DNA of 64,000 nucleotides from contig NZ_PCPS01000001.1 in NCBI RefSeq assembly GCF_002975405.1, positions 124,001 to 188,000 of the forward strand, given 5' to 3'. Positions 34,785-44,577 of this stretch are shown in pieces. The stretch is from Arthrobacter sp. MYb229 (lineage in GTDB: Bacteria; Actinomycetota; Actinomycetes; Actinomycetales; Micrococcaceae). The notes under the pieces are model-generated. The model made no database searches and was not told where the DNA came from. It saw nothing but the letters and a program-made list of their open reading frames with translations. Within the stretch, counting starts at the first letter, position 1; every line of letters begins with the position of its first letter. Both the position numbers and the translations under genes were made by a program.

Positions 34785-36210
34785 TGATCGGCCTTTCTTC
34801 GGGGAGGCTATACAGCGTATCGCGATGACGCATGGTCAAGGCGCTGGCCAAGGTGATGCTTCCGATACGTCCGGCGAACATCAGGGCGCTCAGTACGTAT
34901 TTACCTGCGGGAGGCATCTCTGCGGAGACTCCCATGCTCAGTCCTACGGTACCGAATGCGGAGATCGATTCGAACAATGCGCGGGAGAAACCGACCTCCT
35001 GGTCGATGGCCAGCAGCAAGCCGGTGGACACCATCACCAAGGTGGCGCCGAGGGCGACCACCGACACCGCCACGCGCATGGTGCCTTCCGGGATGCGCCG
35101 GCCGAAAGCCTTCGCATCGCGCTCGCCGCGCACCTCGGCCATGATCGCCAGGAACATCACGGCGATCGTGGTGACCTTGATGCCGCCGGCCGTGGAGGCC
35201 GAACCGCCGCCGGCGAACATCAGCGCATCGGTGATGAGCACCGATACCTGGCTCATGTCGTTTTGGTCCACGAGGTTGAATCCGCCAGAACGGGTCATCA
35301 CCGAGGCGAATAAGCCATGGACGAGCTTGTCGCCGGAATCCATGGTCCCAATGGTGCGCGGGTTGTTCCATTCGACCACGAGCCACAGCAGGGCGCCGGC
35401 GACCAGCAGGATCAGGGTCACCATCAGGGTGAGCTTGGTGTGCAGATTCCATTTCTTCGCATTGAACCGGTGGACGAGCAGCACCATGATCACGGGGAAG
35501 CCCAGGGAACCCAGGAACACCCCGAACATCAGCGGGCCGAGGATCCACAGGTCCGTTCCGTAGGGCACCAGCCCGTCGGAGTGCGGGGTGAAGCCGGCGT
35601 TGTTGAAGGAGGAGACCGCGTAGAACACGCCGTGCCAGATGGCCGAAGGCAGGTTTTCGCCGAGCACCGCGAAGCGCGGGACCAGAAGCAGCGCAATCAA
35701 CGCCTGCAGGCTGACCGCGGTCAGGATCACGATGCGCAGCAGCGAGCCGACCTCGCCCAGGGCGGAGGCCCCGGTGGTGTTCATGGAATTCTGCGCCATC
35801 AGCTTGCCGCGCACGCCGAGCTTGCGCGAGACCGCCAGGGAGAGGATCGAGGCCAGGGTCAGGATTCCCAGCCCGCCCATGAAGGCGCCGATGATCATGA
35901 TCAGCTGCCCGGCGAAGGACCAGTGGACCGCGGTGGAGACCGTGGTCAGGCCGGTGACGCAGACCGCCGAGACGGCGGTGAACAGCGCGTCGTGCAATGC
36001 GGTCGCTTCCCCGGAAGCCGAGGAGAACGGGGCTGCCAGCAGGGAAGTGAAAATCGCGATGGCCACGAGGAAGGCGCCTAGGGCCAAGCGGGCGGGGGAG
36101 CGGACCGTGAAGTCGGCGATCCGCACGCGCAACGCCAACCACTGTTTGCGCCGCTTTTCGCGTAATTCAGCTACCCGCGCCTTGTCGCGCGGTTCGCTCT
36201 GGGTGCTCAT
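34777..36210 (-). CDS. ktrB: Potassium-uptake membrane subunit (KtrB/TrkH type)
   Basis: 477 residues from ATG 36210, with AAGG upstream; a TTG 60 nt earlier is in frame but less likely. Eight to ten membrane helices in four pore-loop repeats of the SKT superfamily: TAVSAVCVTGLTTVSTAVHWS, FYAVSSFNNAGFTPHSDGLV, SVMTRSGGFNLVDQNDMS and FESISAFGTVGLSMGV, carrying the selectivity Gly residues. It imports K+ (with Na+ or H+). ktrA follows directly. The charged N-terminus (about 1-45) is cytosolic. Confidence 0.93.
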   Translation of the reverse strand: MSTQSEPRDKARVAELREKRRKQWLALRVRIADFTVRSPARLALGAFLVAIAIFTSLLAAPFSSASGEATALHDALFTAVSAVCVTGLTTVSTAVHWSFAGQLIMIIGAFMGGLGILTLASILSLAVSRKLGVRGKLMAQNSMNTTGASALGEVGSLLRIVILTAVSLQALIALLLVPRFAVLGENLPSAIWHGVFYAVSSFNNAGFTPHSDGLVPYGTDLWILGPLMFGVFLGSLGFPVIMVLLVHRFNAKKWNLHTKLTLMVTLILLVAGALLWLVVEWNNPRTIGTMDSGDKLVHGLFASVMTRSGGFNLVDQNDMSQVSVLITDALMFAGGGSASTAGGIKVTTIAVMFLAIMAEVRGERDAKAFGRRIPEGTMRVAVSVVALGATLVMVSTGLLLAIDQEVGFSRALFESISAFGTVGLSMGVSAEMPPAGKYVLSALMFAGRIGSITLASALTMRHRDTLYSLPEERPIIG

Positions 36211-36365
36211 CGCCTTAATTCGCCATTTCGTTGGGACGGAGGGTTCTCCTTGTAATTTACGCGTTCGCAACCAATTGCGCTCGTCTTAGCCCCGCGAAAC
36301 ACGTGCAAAATGTCCCGGACGGCCATAAATGGGTTACAAGGATCACAATCGGGTAGCCTACAAAG

Positions 36366-37568
36366 GTGTTAGAACCTCGACATGCGCCGCAACCCACCCT
36401 GGTGCTCTGGGATGAAAAGTACTTGAAGTACAAGTTCAGCGACTACCATCCGATGCACCCCGCCCGGCTTGAGCTGACCCATCGGCTCAGCAAGCAGCTT
36501 GAAGTTTATGATGCTCCGACGGTGAGCATCTCGGCCCCCGAGGTCGCCAGCGACGCCGTGCTGCGGACCGTTCACGACCAGGGCTACCTGGACCAGGTGA
36601 AGCAGGTCAGCGCCGACCCCACGCTGATCGCGGTCGACTTTGGTTTGGGAACCGAAGACGACCCGGTCTTCGCCGGGATGTATGAGGCGGCCGCGCGCAT
36701 CGTGGGCGGTTCGGTGATCGCCGCGGAGGCGATCATGGATGAATCAACCGTGCGCGCGGTGAACTTCGCCGGCGGGATGCATCATGCCAAGCGCAACAAG
36801 GCCAGCGGCTTCTGCATCTTCAACGACGCCGCCGCAGCCATTCACCGCATGCTGGAGCGTGGTGCGAAACGTGTTTGCTATATCGACGTCGATGCCCACC
36901 ACGGTGACGGCACCGAATCGATCTTCTGGGACGATGACCGGGTCTTGACGATTTCCATCCATGAGTCGGGGCTTTCGCTCTTTCCCGGCACCGGGTTCGC
37001 CAACGAGACCGGAGGCCCGCAGGCCGAGGGCAGCGCGGTGAATATCGCCTTGCCCGCGATGACCGGGGACGCCGCGTGGATGCGCGCCTTCCACGCGGTG
37101 GTTCCGCAGCTGGTGCGCGCCTTCAATCCGGAGGTCATCGTGTCCCAGCACGGCTGCGATGCCCATCGCGATGACGACATGACCAATCTGAAGCTATCGG
37201 TGGACGCCCAGCGCCAGGTGGCTCTGGATATCTCCCAGCTGGCGGACGAGGTTTGCCAGGGCCGCTGGCTGGCTACCGGAGGCGGCGGCTACAACGTCAC
37301 CGCCGTCGTGCCGCGCACGTGGACCCACCTGACGGCGATCGCCGCCGGCAAGCCCATTGCCTTGCGTACCTACGTTCCGGAGGGCTTCCGGCGCCATGTG
37401 CTGGAAACCTACGGCCGGGCGGTGCCCTATCTGATGGGGGATGACGCCCAATTGTGGTGGCGGAACTGGGAGGTCGGTTATGATCCGGCCGATCCGGTGG
37501 ACCGTACGATTATCGCCACGCGTAAGGAAGTTTTCCCGCTCTATGGGCTGGACCCGTGGTTTGACTAA
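36366..37568 (+). CDS. acuC: AcuC-type deacetylase (histone-deacetylase superfamily)
   Basis: 400 residues, GTG start. The class I HDAC-like fold is clear: FAGGMHHAKRNKASGFCIFND with the active-site HH pair, CYIDVDAHHGDGTESIFWDD with zinc ligands Asp and His, SIHESGLSLFPGTG, and the third zinc Asp in SQHGCDAHRDDDMTNL, then TGGGGYN. AcuC deacetylates the acetylated lysine of acetyl-CoA synthetase in Bacillus; the acs of this window carries such a lysine, though no acuA-like acetyltransferase is next to it. TAGCCT (36354-36359) ends 6 nt before GTG, suggesting a leaderless mRNA. Confidence 0.93.
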   Translation: MLEPRHAPQPTLVLWDEKYLKYKFSDYHPMHPARLELTHRLSKQLEVYDAPTVSISAPEVASDAVLRTVHDQGYLDQVKQVSADPTLIAVDFGLGTEDDPVFAGMYEAAARIVGGSVIAAEAIMDESTVRAVNFAGGMHHAKRNKASGFCIFNDAAAAIHRMLERGAKRVCYIDVDAHHGDGTESIFWDDDRVLTISIHESGLSLFPGTGFANETGGPQAEGSAVNIALPAMTGDAAWMRAFHAVVPQLVRAFNPEVIVSQHGCDAHRDDDMTNLKLSVDAQRQVALDISQLADEVCQGRWLATGGGGYNVTAVVPRTWTHLTAIAAGKPIALRTYVPEGFRRHVLETYGRAVPYLMGDDAQLWWRNWEVGYDPADPVDRTIIATRKEVFPLYGLDPWFD

Positions 37569-37650
37569 GGCGTTCGCTTTCCTGTGATCAATCTCGACCC
37601 TCAACAGGGGCAAAAAATTCGTTCCTGTAAGGCCATCTGCCGATAGGGTA

Positions 37651-38100
37651 ATGTCTGTGGCTATTGACGACGTATTTTCTGCATTGGCAGAACCAACCCG
37701 ACGCAAGATCATCGAGGCGTTAAAGATCGAGCCGATGGCGGTTGGTGCCTTGGTGGTTCAGTTGGAGATTTCTCAACCGACCGTCTCCAAGCACCTGAAG
37801 GTTCTGCGTGAAGCGGACCTGGTCAGCATGACAGCCCAAGGCCAACGCCGCATCTACAGTGTGCAGTGCGAAGCGATCGACACCCTGGTGTCCTGGTGCG
37901 TAGAGTTTTTGCCGGCCGAGGAGCCGGCGGCGGAGCTGATGCCGGTGGATCTGGACCTGATTCAAGATCCGCAGGACGCCAACGCACTTCCAGCCGCAGC
38001 TCATCAGCTCGGACGCAGTGTAGGGCGGGGGCTCGAACAAGTCACGGGACGAGCGCAAGAAATATTGGAGCGCTTCCCACGCTTCGGCCGTCGACGTTAG
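37651..38100 (+). CDS. ArsR-family transcriptional repressor
   Basis: 149 residues from ATG 37651. GTG 37657 is perhaps better, because TAGGGT (37644-37649) ends 7 nt before it in leaderless spacing. HTH: VFSALAEPTRRKIIEAL, AVGALVVQLEISQPTVSKHLKVLREADLVS, GQRRIYSVQ. There is no CxC metal motif in the recognition helix (Cys only at SVQCE and SWCVE), so it may not be a metal sensor. The C-terminal ~60 residues are a basic tail ending FPRFGRRR. Targets unknown; neighbours acuC and gdhA lie on the same strand. Confidence 0.85.
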   Translation: MSVAIDDVFSALAEPTRRKIIEALKIEPMAVGALVVQLEISQPTVSKHLKVLREADLVSMTAQGQRRIYSVQCEAIDTLVSWCVEFLPAEEPAAELMPVDLDLIQDPQDANALPAAAHQLGRSVGRGLEQVTGRAQEILERFPRFGRRR

Positions 38101-38141
38101 CTATCTGACCTGACTAAAAGCGGATTCGGGCATTGCGGTCG

Positions 38142-38160
38142 GTGATATTTAAGTTACGCA
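38142..38160. promoter_or_regulatory. Copy 1 of a 19-bp motif upstream of gdhA
   Basis: GTGATATTTAAGTTACGCA; 14 of 19 positions match a copy at 39759-39777 upstream of the BldC-like gene. Function not known; possibly an operator or -35-region element. Confidence 0.35.
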
Positions 38161-38195
38161 GGCGAGCGCTGTATGTAACAAAGAATTTTCATTGA

Positions 38196-39638
<1,443 letters not shown>

Positions 39639-39677
39639 TCCCTCGACCCTCAAGCGACCTCTTGGCCGCTGTTTCGA

Positions 39678-39734
39678 CGCCGTTTCCGGCCTCGGAACGG
39701 CGGCCAGCAGCTTTTAAAATCTCTTTTTTGAGAT
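39678..39734 (+). terminator. Double hairpin after gdhA
   Basis: First stem 39678-39688 with 39693-39702 (GCCT loop, one bulge), followed by a short stem ATCTC/GAGAT around TTTTTT (39719-39734). Probable gdhA terminator. Confidence 0.6.
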
Positions 39735-39758
39735 CTAAATGTGGTTCAGGTGTGTTCC

Positions 39759-39777
39759 GTGATGCAAAAGTTACGTA
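39759..39777. promoter_or_regulatory. Copy 2 of the 19-bp motif, upstream of the BldC-like gene
   Basis: GTGATGCAAAAGTTACGTA, matching the copy at 38142-38160 in 14 of 19 positions, most strictly in GTGAT and AAGTTACG. It sits 124 bp before the start of the BldC-like gene. Confidence 0.35.
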
Positions 39778-39900
39778 AGTGCGACTAGACTGGGATCGAG
39801 CGAACGTGAATATGATTGCCGATGTTGATCCCAAGTCGTATTTGTTCACGCGAGCAATATAAACGACGAATCAGAGATCAGCGTCAGGAGAAATTCCCCT

Positions 39901-40125
39901 ATGGCGGATAAACAGAATTTTGCAGGAGCCCGTTTCATGACGGTCGCTGAAGTGGCCGAGATGATGCGTGTTTCTAAAATGACGGTTTATCGCCTGATTC
40001 ATGCAGGCGACTTGCCTGCTGTTCAATTCGGTCGCTCCTATCGCGTTCCGGAAAACGCAGTGGAAGCCTACCTGCAAGCTGCGGCGATTGACCCGCAGCG
40101 TGGAACAGGTTCCCTCGGTCGATAG
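39901..40125 (+). CDS. BldC/excisionase-like MerR-type HTH protein
   Basis: 74 residues, one winged HTH: RFMTVAEVAEMMRVSKMTVYRLIHAGDLPAVQFGRSYRVPENAVEAYL. Length and sequence match the BldC family of Streptomyces and the mycobacterial Rv0500A product, which sits between proC and a bS22-type gene as here in outline. BldC binds DNA cooperatively on direct repeats and controls development; in this non-sporulating group its role is unknown. An AGGAG ribosome site precedes the ATG by 10 nt. The sequence is not phage-associated in this context, so a developmental-type regulator is likelier than an excisionase. Confidence 0.88.
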   Translation: MADKQNFAGARFMTVAEVAEMMRVSKMTVYRLIHAGDLPAVQFGRSYRVPENAVEAYLQAAAIDPQRGTGSLGR

Positions 40126-40263
40126 CCGCGCGATGGTCAGAGCATGGCCGAAAAGCGGGTAATCTATTAAGGAACGTTTAACGTCCGGTCAACCTTGTAG
40201 CTTATGCTTGTTCTTAAGCCTACATTTTGGTTGACATATTTATTTAGTTTGTGAGGAACCACT

Positions 40264-40362
40264 ATGGGCTCTGTTATCAAGAAGCGCCGTAAGCGTATGT
40301 CGAAGAAGAAGCACCGTAAATTGCTTCGTAAAACTCGTCACCAGCGTCGTAATAAGAAGTAA
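40264..40362 (+). CDS. Ribosomal protein bS22 (AURKAIP1/COX24-domain type)
   Basis: Only 32 residues, beginning [20 protein letters not shown] and ending [10 protein letters not shown]-like basic sequence (actual end HQRRNKK). This is the very basic protein found in actinobacterial 30S subunits and named bS22 in mycobacterial ribosome structures; Rv0500B is its M. tuberculosis counterpart. A GTGAGGAACC ribosome site lies 5-10 nt before the ATG. It follows the BldC-like gene after 138 nt. Too short to be seen by usual length cut-offs, but the conserved start and composition make it certain enough. Confidence 0.9.
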   Translation: MGSVIKKRRKRMSKKKHRKLLRKTRHQRRNKK

Positions 40363-40396
40363 ATCTGCTTCAAGCAGCATTTGCCTCTTGGCAATT

Positions 40397-40440
40397 ATCG
40401 CCACCGTATCAAGGCTTGACCTTGACGGTGGCGATTGCTT
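40397..40440. terminator. Terminator after bS22
   Basis: Arms 40397-40407 and 40425-40435 (11 bp) enclose a second 5-bp stem; TGCTTTTT follows in the plus direction. It also separates the convergent HAD-phosphatase gene. Confidence 0.85.
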
Positions 40441-40449
40441 TTTCCCCAG

Positions 40450-41256
40450 CTATTTCCCGCGGCGGCTTGGTAGTGAACGCTTCGCGGCCCACACCGCGCC
40501 CAGCACACCGGCCAGACGCAGGCTGATCCGCGCCGCACGCTGTCCGGTGCGGAAGTCGTAGACCTGCCATCCGCGACGCTTGGCGTAGGCCCTCAGCCGC
40601 GCGTCCGGGTTGATCGCAACAGGATGTCCCACCGCCTCTAGCAGCGGCACATCGTTGTAGGAGTCCGAGTATGCCCAGGACTTGGAAAGCTTGATTCCAC
40701 GTTCCTTAGCCAGCGTACGAACGGCCTGAGCTTTTTCGGCCGCATGCAAGATCGGGGTGGCCAGCGCGCCGGTGTATTTACCATCCACATTTTCAACCAC
40801 GGTCCCCAAGGCACCGGTGAGTTCCAAGCGTTCGGATATGACGTTCGCTACTTCTAGCGGGGTCGCGGTGACCAGCCAAACTTCTCGGCCCACGGCGCGA
40901 TGCTGATGGGCGATGGAGACCGTGCCTTTCCATAACTTAGGCTCAATGTACTCGTCATAGATTTCCTGGCCAATCTGCGCCATCTCGGCGACCGAAATGC
41001 CCTTGGCCATCAGCAGCGCACGGTCGCGAATCTGATGGATGTCGCCCAGATGCTCGCCGCGGGCGGCAAAGCGAAGCTGCTTGAGGGCAAACCAAAGAAT
41101 TTCGCGTAGCCGGAAGAAACGACGCTGATGCATCTTCCTGGCCAGCAGATATAGGGAGGCACCACGGACCATGGTGTTGTCCACGTCGAAGAAGGCGGCA
41201 ACGACGTCGCGTGGCGCCGACGTGTTCTGGCTGGTGAGGTGCTCTGAAGACTGCAT
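40450..41256 (-). CDS. HAD-superfamily subfamily IB hydrolase (SerB-like)
   Basis: 268 residues. HAD motif I is AAFFDVDNTMVRGASLY (DxDxT with Asp nucleophile), motif II LVTATPLEVA (S/T), motif III Lys near 190 (KLSKSWAYSDSYNDVPLLEAVG), with Asp in motif IV. The subgroup HAD-IB (PSPase-like, TIGR01490 type) includes mycobacterial SerB1 in a similar place. A phosphomonoester substrate is likely but not defined; it need not be phosphoserine. TAAACT (41264-41269) ends 7 nt before the ATG, consistent with a leaderless transcript. Confidence 0.88.
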   Translation of the reverse strand: MQSSEHLTSQNTSAPRDVVAAFFDVDNTMVRGASLYLLARKMHQRRFFRLREILWFALKQLRFAARGEHLGDIHQIRDRALLMAKGISVAEMAQIGQEIYDEYIEPKLWKGTVSIAHQHRAVGREVWLVTATPLEVANVISERLELTGALGTVVENVDGKYTGALATPILHAAEKAQAVRTLAKERGIKLSKSWAYSDSYNDVPLLEAVGHPVAINPDARLRAYAKRRGWQVYDFRTGQRAARISLRLAGVLGAVWAAKRSLPSRRGK

Positions 41257-41327
41257 TTGATCCAGTTTATTTCATTGCCGACTTAGACGCTGGTTGCGGC
41301 TCGTGAGATTATGGACAGGTGAGTAAA

Positions 41328-41564
41328 ATGCATGAGATCCAGTTACTGGTGCGCCAAGGATGCCATTTGTGCGAGGCCGCCAGGGCGACAGTCAACGACG
41401 TCACCGAACGGATGAACATGGAGTTCTCCGAAATAGACATCGACGAGCATCCCGAACTGCTGGCACGCCACCACGAAGAGGTGCCAGTACTCCTCGTTGA
41501 TGGTCAGGTCCGGGACTTCTGGACCATTGATGCCAAACGGCTTGAACGCCTGTTGGGCAGCTAA
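41328..41564 (+). CDS. Glutaredoxin-like protein
   Basis: 78 residues from ATG 41328 (AGGTGAG upstream); GTG 41319 would add three. Single thioredoxin-like fold with active site RQGCHLCEAA (C-x-x-C), then the cis-Pro region EEVPVLLVDGQ. The family is DUF836/glutaredoxin-like. It probably reduces a disulfide with mycothiol or thioredoxin reductase; partner unknown. It lies 59 nt upstream of rex, in the order found in other actinobacteria. Confidence 0.85.
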   Translation: MHEIQLLVRQGCHLCEAARATVNDVTERMNMEFSEIDIDEHPELLARHHEEVPVLLVDGQVRDFWTIDAKRLERLLGS

Positions 41565-41623
41565 TGGCATGAGAGGCCCCTTGATGCATTTACCGGCCCG
41601 TTCGAAAAGCAGAGCAGCGGCGC

Positions 41624-42259
41624 ATGGCTGAAATTGAACCGCGGGTACTGCCCGAAGCGACGCTGACGCGCCTGACCCAGTATTTGCGGGCGCTCAATGC
41701 GTTCGAAGCGCAGGGCGTGGAACGCACCAGCTCGGGTGTGCTGGCCAAGGAAGCCGGAGTGAACCCGGCAATCCTCCGCAAGGACCTCTCCTTGCTTGGT
41801 TCCTATGGAACTCGTGGCGTCGGATATGTGGTGACCGAGCTGGCCGAACACATCAACCGGACCTTGGGCCTGAACCAGGACTGGCGTGTGGCCATCCTCG
41901 GCGCCGGTAACCTCGGACGTGCGCTGAGCGGCTACGCAGGTTTTGCCAGCCGAGGTTTCCAGGTGCGCGCCATCCTCGATGCGGACGTATCCCTGGTCGG
42001 CAGCGAGGTCGGCGAATTTATCGTGGAACCGGTCGGTGAGCTCGGCGAGGTGATTGCGCGGGAGCAGATCAATATCGCGGTCCTAGCGGTTCCCGGAGTC
42101 GCGGCCCAGGGGCTGATCGACGCGCTTGCGGCGCATGGGGTGAAGTCGGTGCTCAGCTTCGCGCCACAGCCGCTGCGCATTCCGGCGGGCATGATCGTCC
42201 GCCGCGTGGACCTGTCCACCGAGCTGCAGATCCTGGCCTACCACGCGGTACAACGCTAG
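41624..42259 (+). CDS. rex: Redox-sensing transcriptional repressor Rex
   Basis: 211 residues. N-terminal winged helix (about 10-75; TLTRLTQYLRALNAFEAQG, GVLAKEAGVNPAILRKDLSLLGSYGTRGVGY), then an NADH-binding Rossmann domain with VAILGAGNLGRALSGYAGF and a C-terminal swap helix. Rex releases DNA when NADH/NAD+ is high and represses respiratory genes. The neighbouring cytochrome and menaquinone genes are plausible targets, but I found no full TTGTGAA-N4-TTCACAA box in the window. Start is ATG 41624, with no strong ribosome site. Confidence 0.94.
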   Translation: MAEIEPRVLPEATLTRLTQYLRALNAFEAQGVERTSSGVLAKEAGVNPAILRKDLSLLGSYGTRGVGYVVTELAEHINRTLGLNQDWRVAILGAGNLGRALSGYAGFASRGFQVRAILDADVSLVGSEVGEFIVEPVGELGEVIAREQINIAVLAVPGVAAQGLIDALAAHGVKSVLSFAPQPLRIPAGMIVRRVDLSTELQILAYHAVQR

Positions 42260-42286
42260 GCGGCAACCGGGCAGTTAAAATCTAAC

Positions 42287-42324
42287 GGCGTAGGCCGTGG
42301 CTCAAATGAGCCACGGCCTACGCC
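42287..42324. terminator. Perfect 18-bp hairpin after rex
   Basis: Arms 42287-42304 and 42307-42324 pair perfectly around two bases (effective loop larger). It sits between the convergent rex and membrane-protein genes. Confidence 0.75.
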
Positions 42325-42358
42325 AATTTCAGCGCTGGGTCTGAGGACCCGAAACGGT

Positions 42359-43102
42359 TTAGCGGTAGCCAGCCCGGCGCGCCTGGCTGCGCTGGGCGAT
42401 GTACTGCGAGGAAGCCGGCAACCAGGCGAAGACCACGCCGACGACGCCAGCAATGAATCCAAGGGCATAAACCACATTGATCATCGTGGCATCAGCCGCG
42501 TTGGCGTACATGCTGAACATCGGCAGGCTGATCAGCATGCCAACGACGGAGATGGCCGCCAGGATCGTGGCGATGATCCGCATCGCGCGGACCCCTCGAC
42601 CGACGAAGTAGCCGACCAAGAAGTAGGCGATGAGCGTGATGAACATGCCCACCACGGTGAAGGTGGTCATGGTGGAAGTGATCTGCGACAGGAAAGTGTC
42701 GGGGTTTTCTATCATGCGTTCGATCTCTGCATTCATCGCGGCGTCGTTGGAAGACTCCATCTGCATGCGCATCTGATCTTCGAACATCGTCCACTGCGAG
42801 CGCACCATATTGCCGAAGAGGTTGGTGCTGTTGATCAGCCAGCTGGCTGCGGCGCTGAGCACCCCGGCAAGCATGATGAAAATAAACGCCATCTGCAAGG
42901 TCTTGGGACGCTCGGCAGGCGGCTGGACCGGAGCGTAGCCACCTTGCTGCTGGAACTGCGGAAGCTGCTGCGCTGCCGGCTGACCGTAAGGGGTCGGCTG
43001 CCCACCGTAGGGATTTTCGCCGTAGGGGTTCGGGTTCGAACTCCCGGACCCGGCTAACGGGTCATATGGCTGGCCTGGCTGGTTCGGATCGTTGGTGCTC
43101 AT
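42359..43102 (-). CDS. Four-helix membrane protein with Pro/Gly/Gln-rich N-terminus
   Basis: 247 residues; function not recognised. The first ~67 residues are a Pro/Gln/Asn/Gly-rich cytosolic tail (NPYGENPYGGQPTPYGQP) of the kind common in actinobacterial division or envelope proteins. Four membrane helices follow: about 70-90, 142-165, 172-195 and 205-228, with a Met-rich stretch (MFEDQMRMQMESSNDAAMNAE) between helices 1 and 2 facing outside. AAAGGACGATC before ATG gives a good ribosome site. Convergent with rex, divergent from the histidine phosphatase gene. Confidence 0.75.
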   Translation of the reverse strand: MSTNDPNQPGQPYDPLAGSGSSNPNPYGENPYGGQPTPYGQPAAQQLPQFQQQGGYAPVQPPAERPKTLQMAFIFIMLAGVLSAAASWLINSTNLFGNMVRSQWTMFEDQMRMQMESSNDAAMNAEIERMIENPDTFLSQITSTMTTFTVVGMFITLIAYFLVGYFVGRGVRAMRIIATILAAISVVGMLISLPMFSMYANAADATMINVVYALGFIAGVVGVVFAWLPASSQYIAQRSQARRAGYR

Positions 43103-43285
43103 GATCGTCCTTTGATTGCTGCTAAACGGTGAGTAACTCTAACTACTAGCCTAGTCCGTGGCGTTTGTGATGTGCCCCTCCGAAAGGATGGTTTTTTGAT
43201 ATGGGAATCCCATGCAGAGGCTGTGAATACTTGATCGTGGCCACAATTTTCATCTTTTAGGTTGATTGTTTGAGAGACTGTAACC

Positions 43286-43948
43286 ATGCCAGTTTCAACC
43301 GTTCATTTGTTGCGCCATGGGGAAGTTTTCAACCCGAACCGCGTTTTGTATGGCCGGATCCCGGGGTATGGCCTTTCCGAGCTGGGTTTCCAGATGGCGG
43401 ATCGAGCCGGAGAGTACTTCGCCAAGGGTCAGGCCGAAGGCGCCCGAGTAGTCCGTCTGGTTGCCTCCCCGCTGCTTCGAGCGCAGCAGACCGCACAGCC
43501 CGCGGCCCAGGCTTTGGGCCTGCCCATCATCACCGATGACCGGGTGATCGAGGCAGGCAACAGCTTTGAAGGTCTGGCACAGATCAAGTCCCACCTGAAG
43601 AATCCGCGGTACTGGCCGCTGCTGCGCAATCCGCTGAAACCCTCATGGGGCGAACCGTACGCCGCGCAGGTCGCTCGCATGCGACAGGCCATGGACGACC
43701 AGCGCCAGGCGGCGGTGGCCGAACACGGCGACGGCGCCGAGATCATTATCGTCAGCCACCAGCTGCCTATCTGGGTGACCCGGCGCGCCGGTGAAGGCAA
43801 GCCGCTCTGGCATGACCCACGCCAGCGCGAATGCACGCTGAGCTCAATAACGAGTTTTGAGTTTGACGGAGACGAACTTCGCTCCGTGAATTACACCGAA
43901 CCGAGCCCAGACCTGCTGGCGGGCGCGGCGAACATCCCTGGAGCCTAA
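43286..43948 (+). CDS. Histidine phosphatase (phosphoglycerate-mutase family)
   Basis: 220 residues. The RHG motif HLLRHGEVFNPNRVLYG at the N-terminus carries the phosphorylated His; the second His lies in IIIVSHQLPIWV. It is not a glycolytic mutase by sequence. Likely a phosphomonoesterase of unknown substrate, matching Rv0525 by order. It is the first gene before the tlpA-ccdA-resB-ccsB run with 5-nt spacing, so probably the head of that operon. Confidence 0.88.
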   Translation: MPVSTVHLLRHGEVFNPNRVLYGRIPGYGLSELGFQMADRAGEYFAKGQAEGARVVRLVASPLLRAQQTAQPAAQALGLPIITDDRVIEAGNSFEGLAQIKSHLKNPRYWPLLRNPLKPSWGEPYAAQVARMRQAMDDQRQAAVAEHGDGAEIIIVSHQLPIWVTRRAGEGKPLWHDPRQRECTLSSITSFEFDGDELRSVNYTEPSPDLLAGAANIPGA

Positions 43949-43953
43949 GCCAA

Positions 43954-44577
43954 ATGAATGAATCCTCGCAGAATCCTCGCTTCCTGAATCGTCGCACCAT
44001 GCTGCGCTCGATGCTGGTTGCCGCGGCGGCTGTGCCGCTGGCCGCATGCTCGGTCACCGAGGATCCGCTAGCCAAGCAGGCGCGCTCCGGAGATAACAAA
44101 AACTACATCGCCGGCGACGGCGCGGTGCAGGAATATCTGCCCGCGAAGCGCAGCGAGCCAATCGAACTGACCTCCGAGACCTATCAGGGCACGCCCATCG
44201 ATCTGGCGGCCCTGCGCGGTAAGCCGGTGGTGCTGAACTTCTGGTACGCCGCGTGCGCACCGTGCCGAATCGAGGCACCGCACCTGAAAGAACTCTCCGA
44301 GGACTTTGGCGAGGACGTTCCATTCATCGGAGTCAACGTCCGCGATGAGGCCGAAGCCTCGCTGGCCTTCGAGCGCAGCTTCGAAATCCCTTATGAATCC
44401 GTGCAAGACACCGATGGCCAGATCCAATTGGCGATGACCAAATACGTACCACTGCAGGCGGTTCCCTCCACGCTGGTTCTGGACCGCGAGGGACGGGTTC
44501 GCGCCCGCGTCATAGGTGCTATCGAAAAGGGGACGTTGAAGTCCCTGATCGACACCGCGCTCACCGAAGAGTTGTGA
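43954..44577 (+). CDS. TlpA/ResA-like thiol-disulfide lipoprotein
   Basis: 207 residues. The N-terminus has a twin-Arg (FLNRRTMLRSML) and a lipobox LAAC (Cys32), so it is an exported lipoprotein, possibly Tat-dependent. The thioredoxin fold has active site NFWYAACAPCRIEAP (Cys101, Cys104) and the cis-Pro QAVPSTLVLD. It keeps apocytochrome c CXXCH motifs reduced, receiving electrons from CcdA. The gene overlaps the ccdA start (GTGA 44574-44577). Confidence 0.92.
   Translation: MNESSQNPRFLNRRTMLRSMLVAAAAVPLAACSVTEDPLAKQARSGDNKNYIAGDGAVQEYLPAKRSEPIELTSETYQGTPIDLAALRGKPVVLNFWYAACAPCRIEAPHLKELSEDFGEDVPFIGVNVRDEAEASLAFERSFEIPYESVQDTDGQIQLAMTKYVPLQAVPSTLVLDREGRVRARVIGAIEKGTLKSLIDTALTEEL

Noticed and set aside
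38153-38178. GTTAC-N16-GTAAC upstream of gdhA as a GlnR box.
   Set aside because: GlnR boxes need GTnAC/GAAAC half-sites with a 6-bp spacer; this one has 16 and lacks the A-rich halves.
39901-40125. Excisionase-like HTH protein as a sign of an integrated element.
   Set aside because: Length, sequence and neighbours (bS22 next to it, proC region nearby) fit the BldC family; no integrase, att repeats or phage genes are near.
40231-40236. Perfect TTGACA -35 hexamer upstream of bS22.
   Set aside because: A -10 at normal spacing would fall on the ribosome site and put the start of transcription inside the gene; no suitable -10 is seen.
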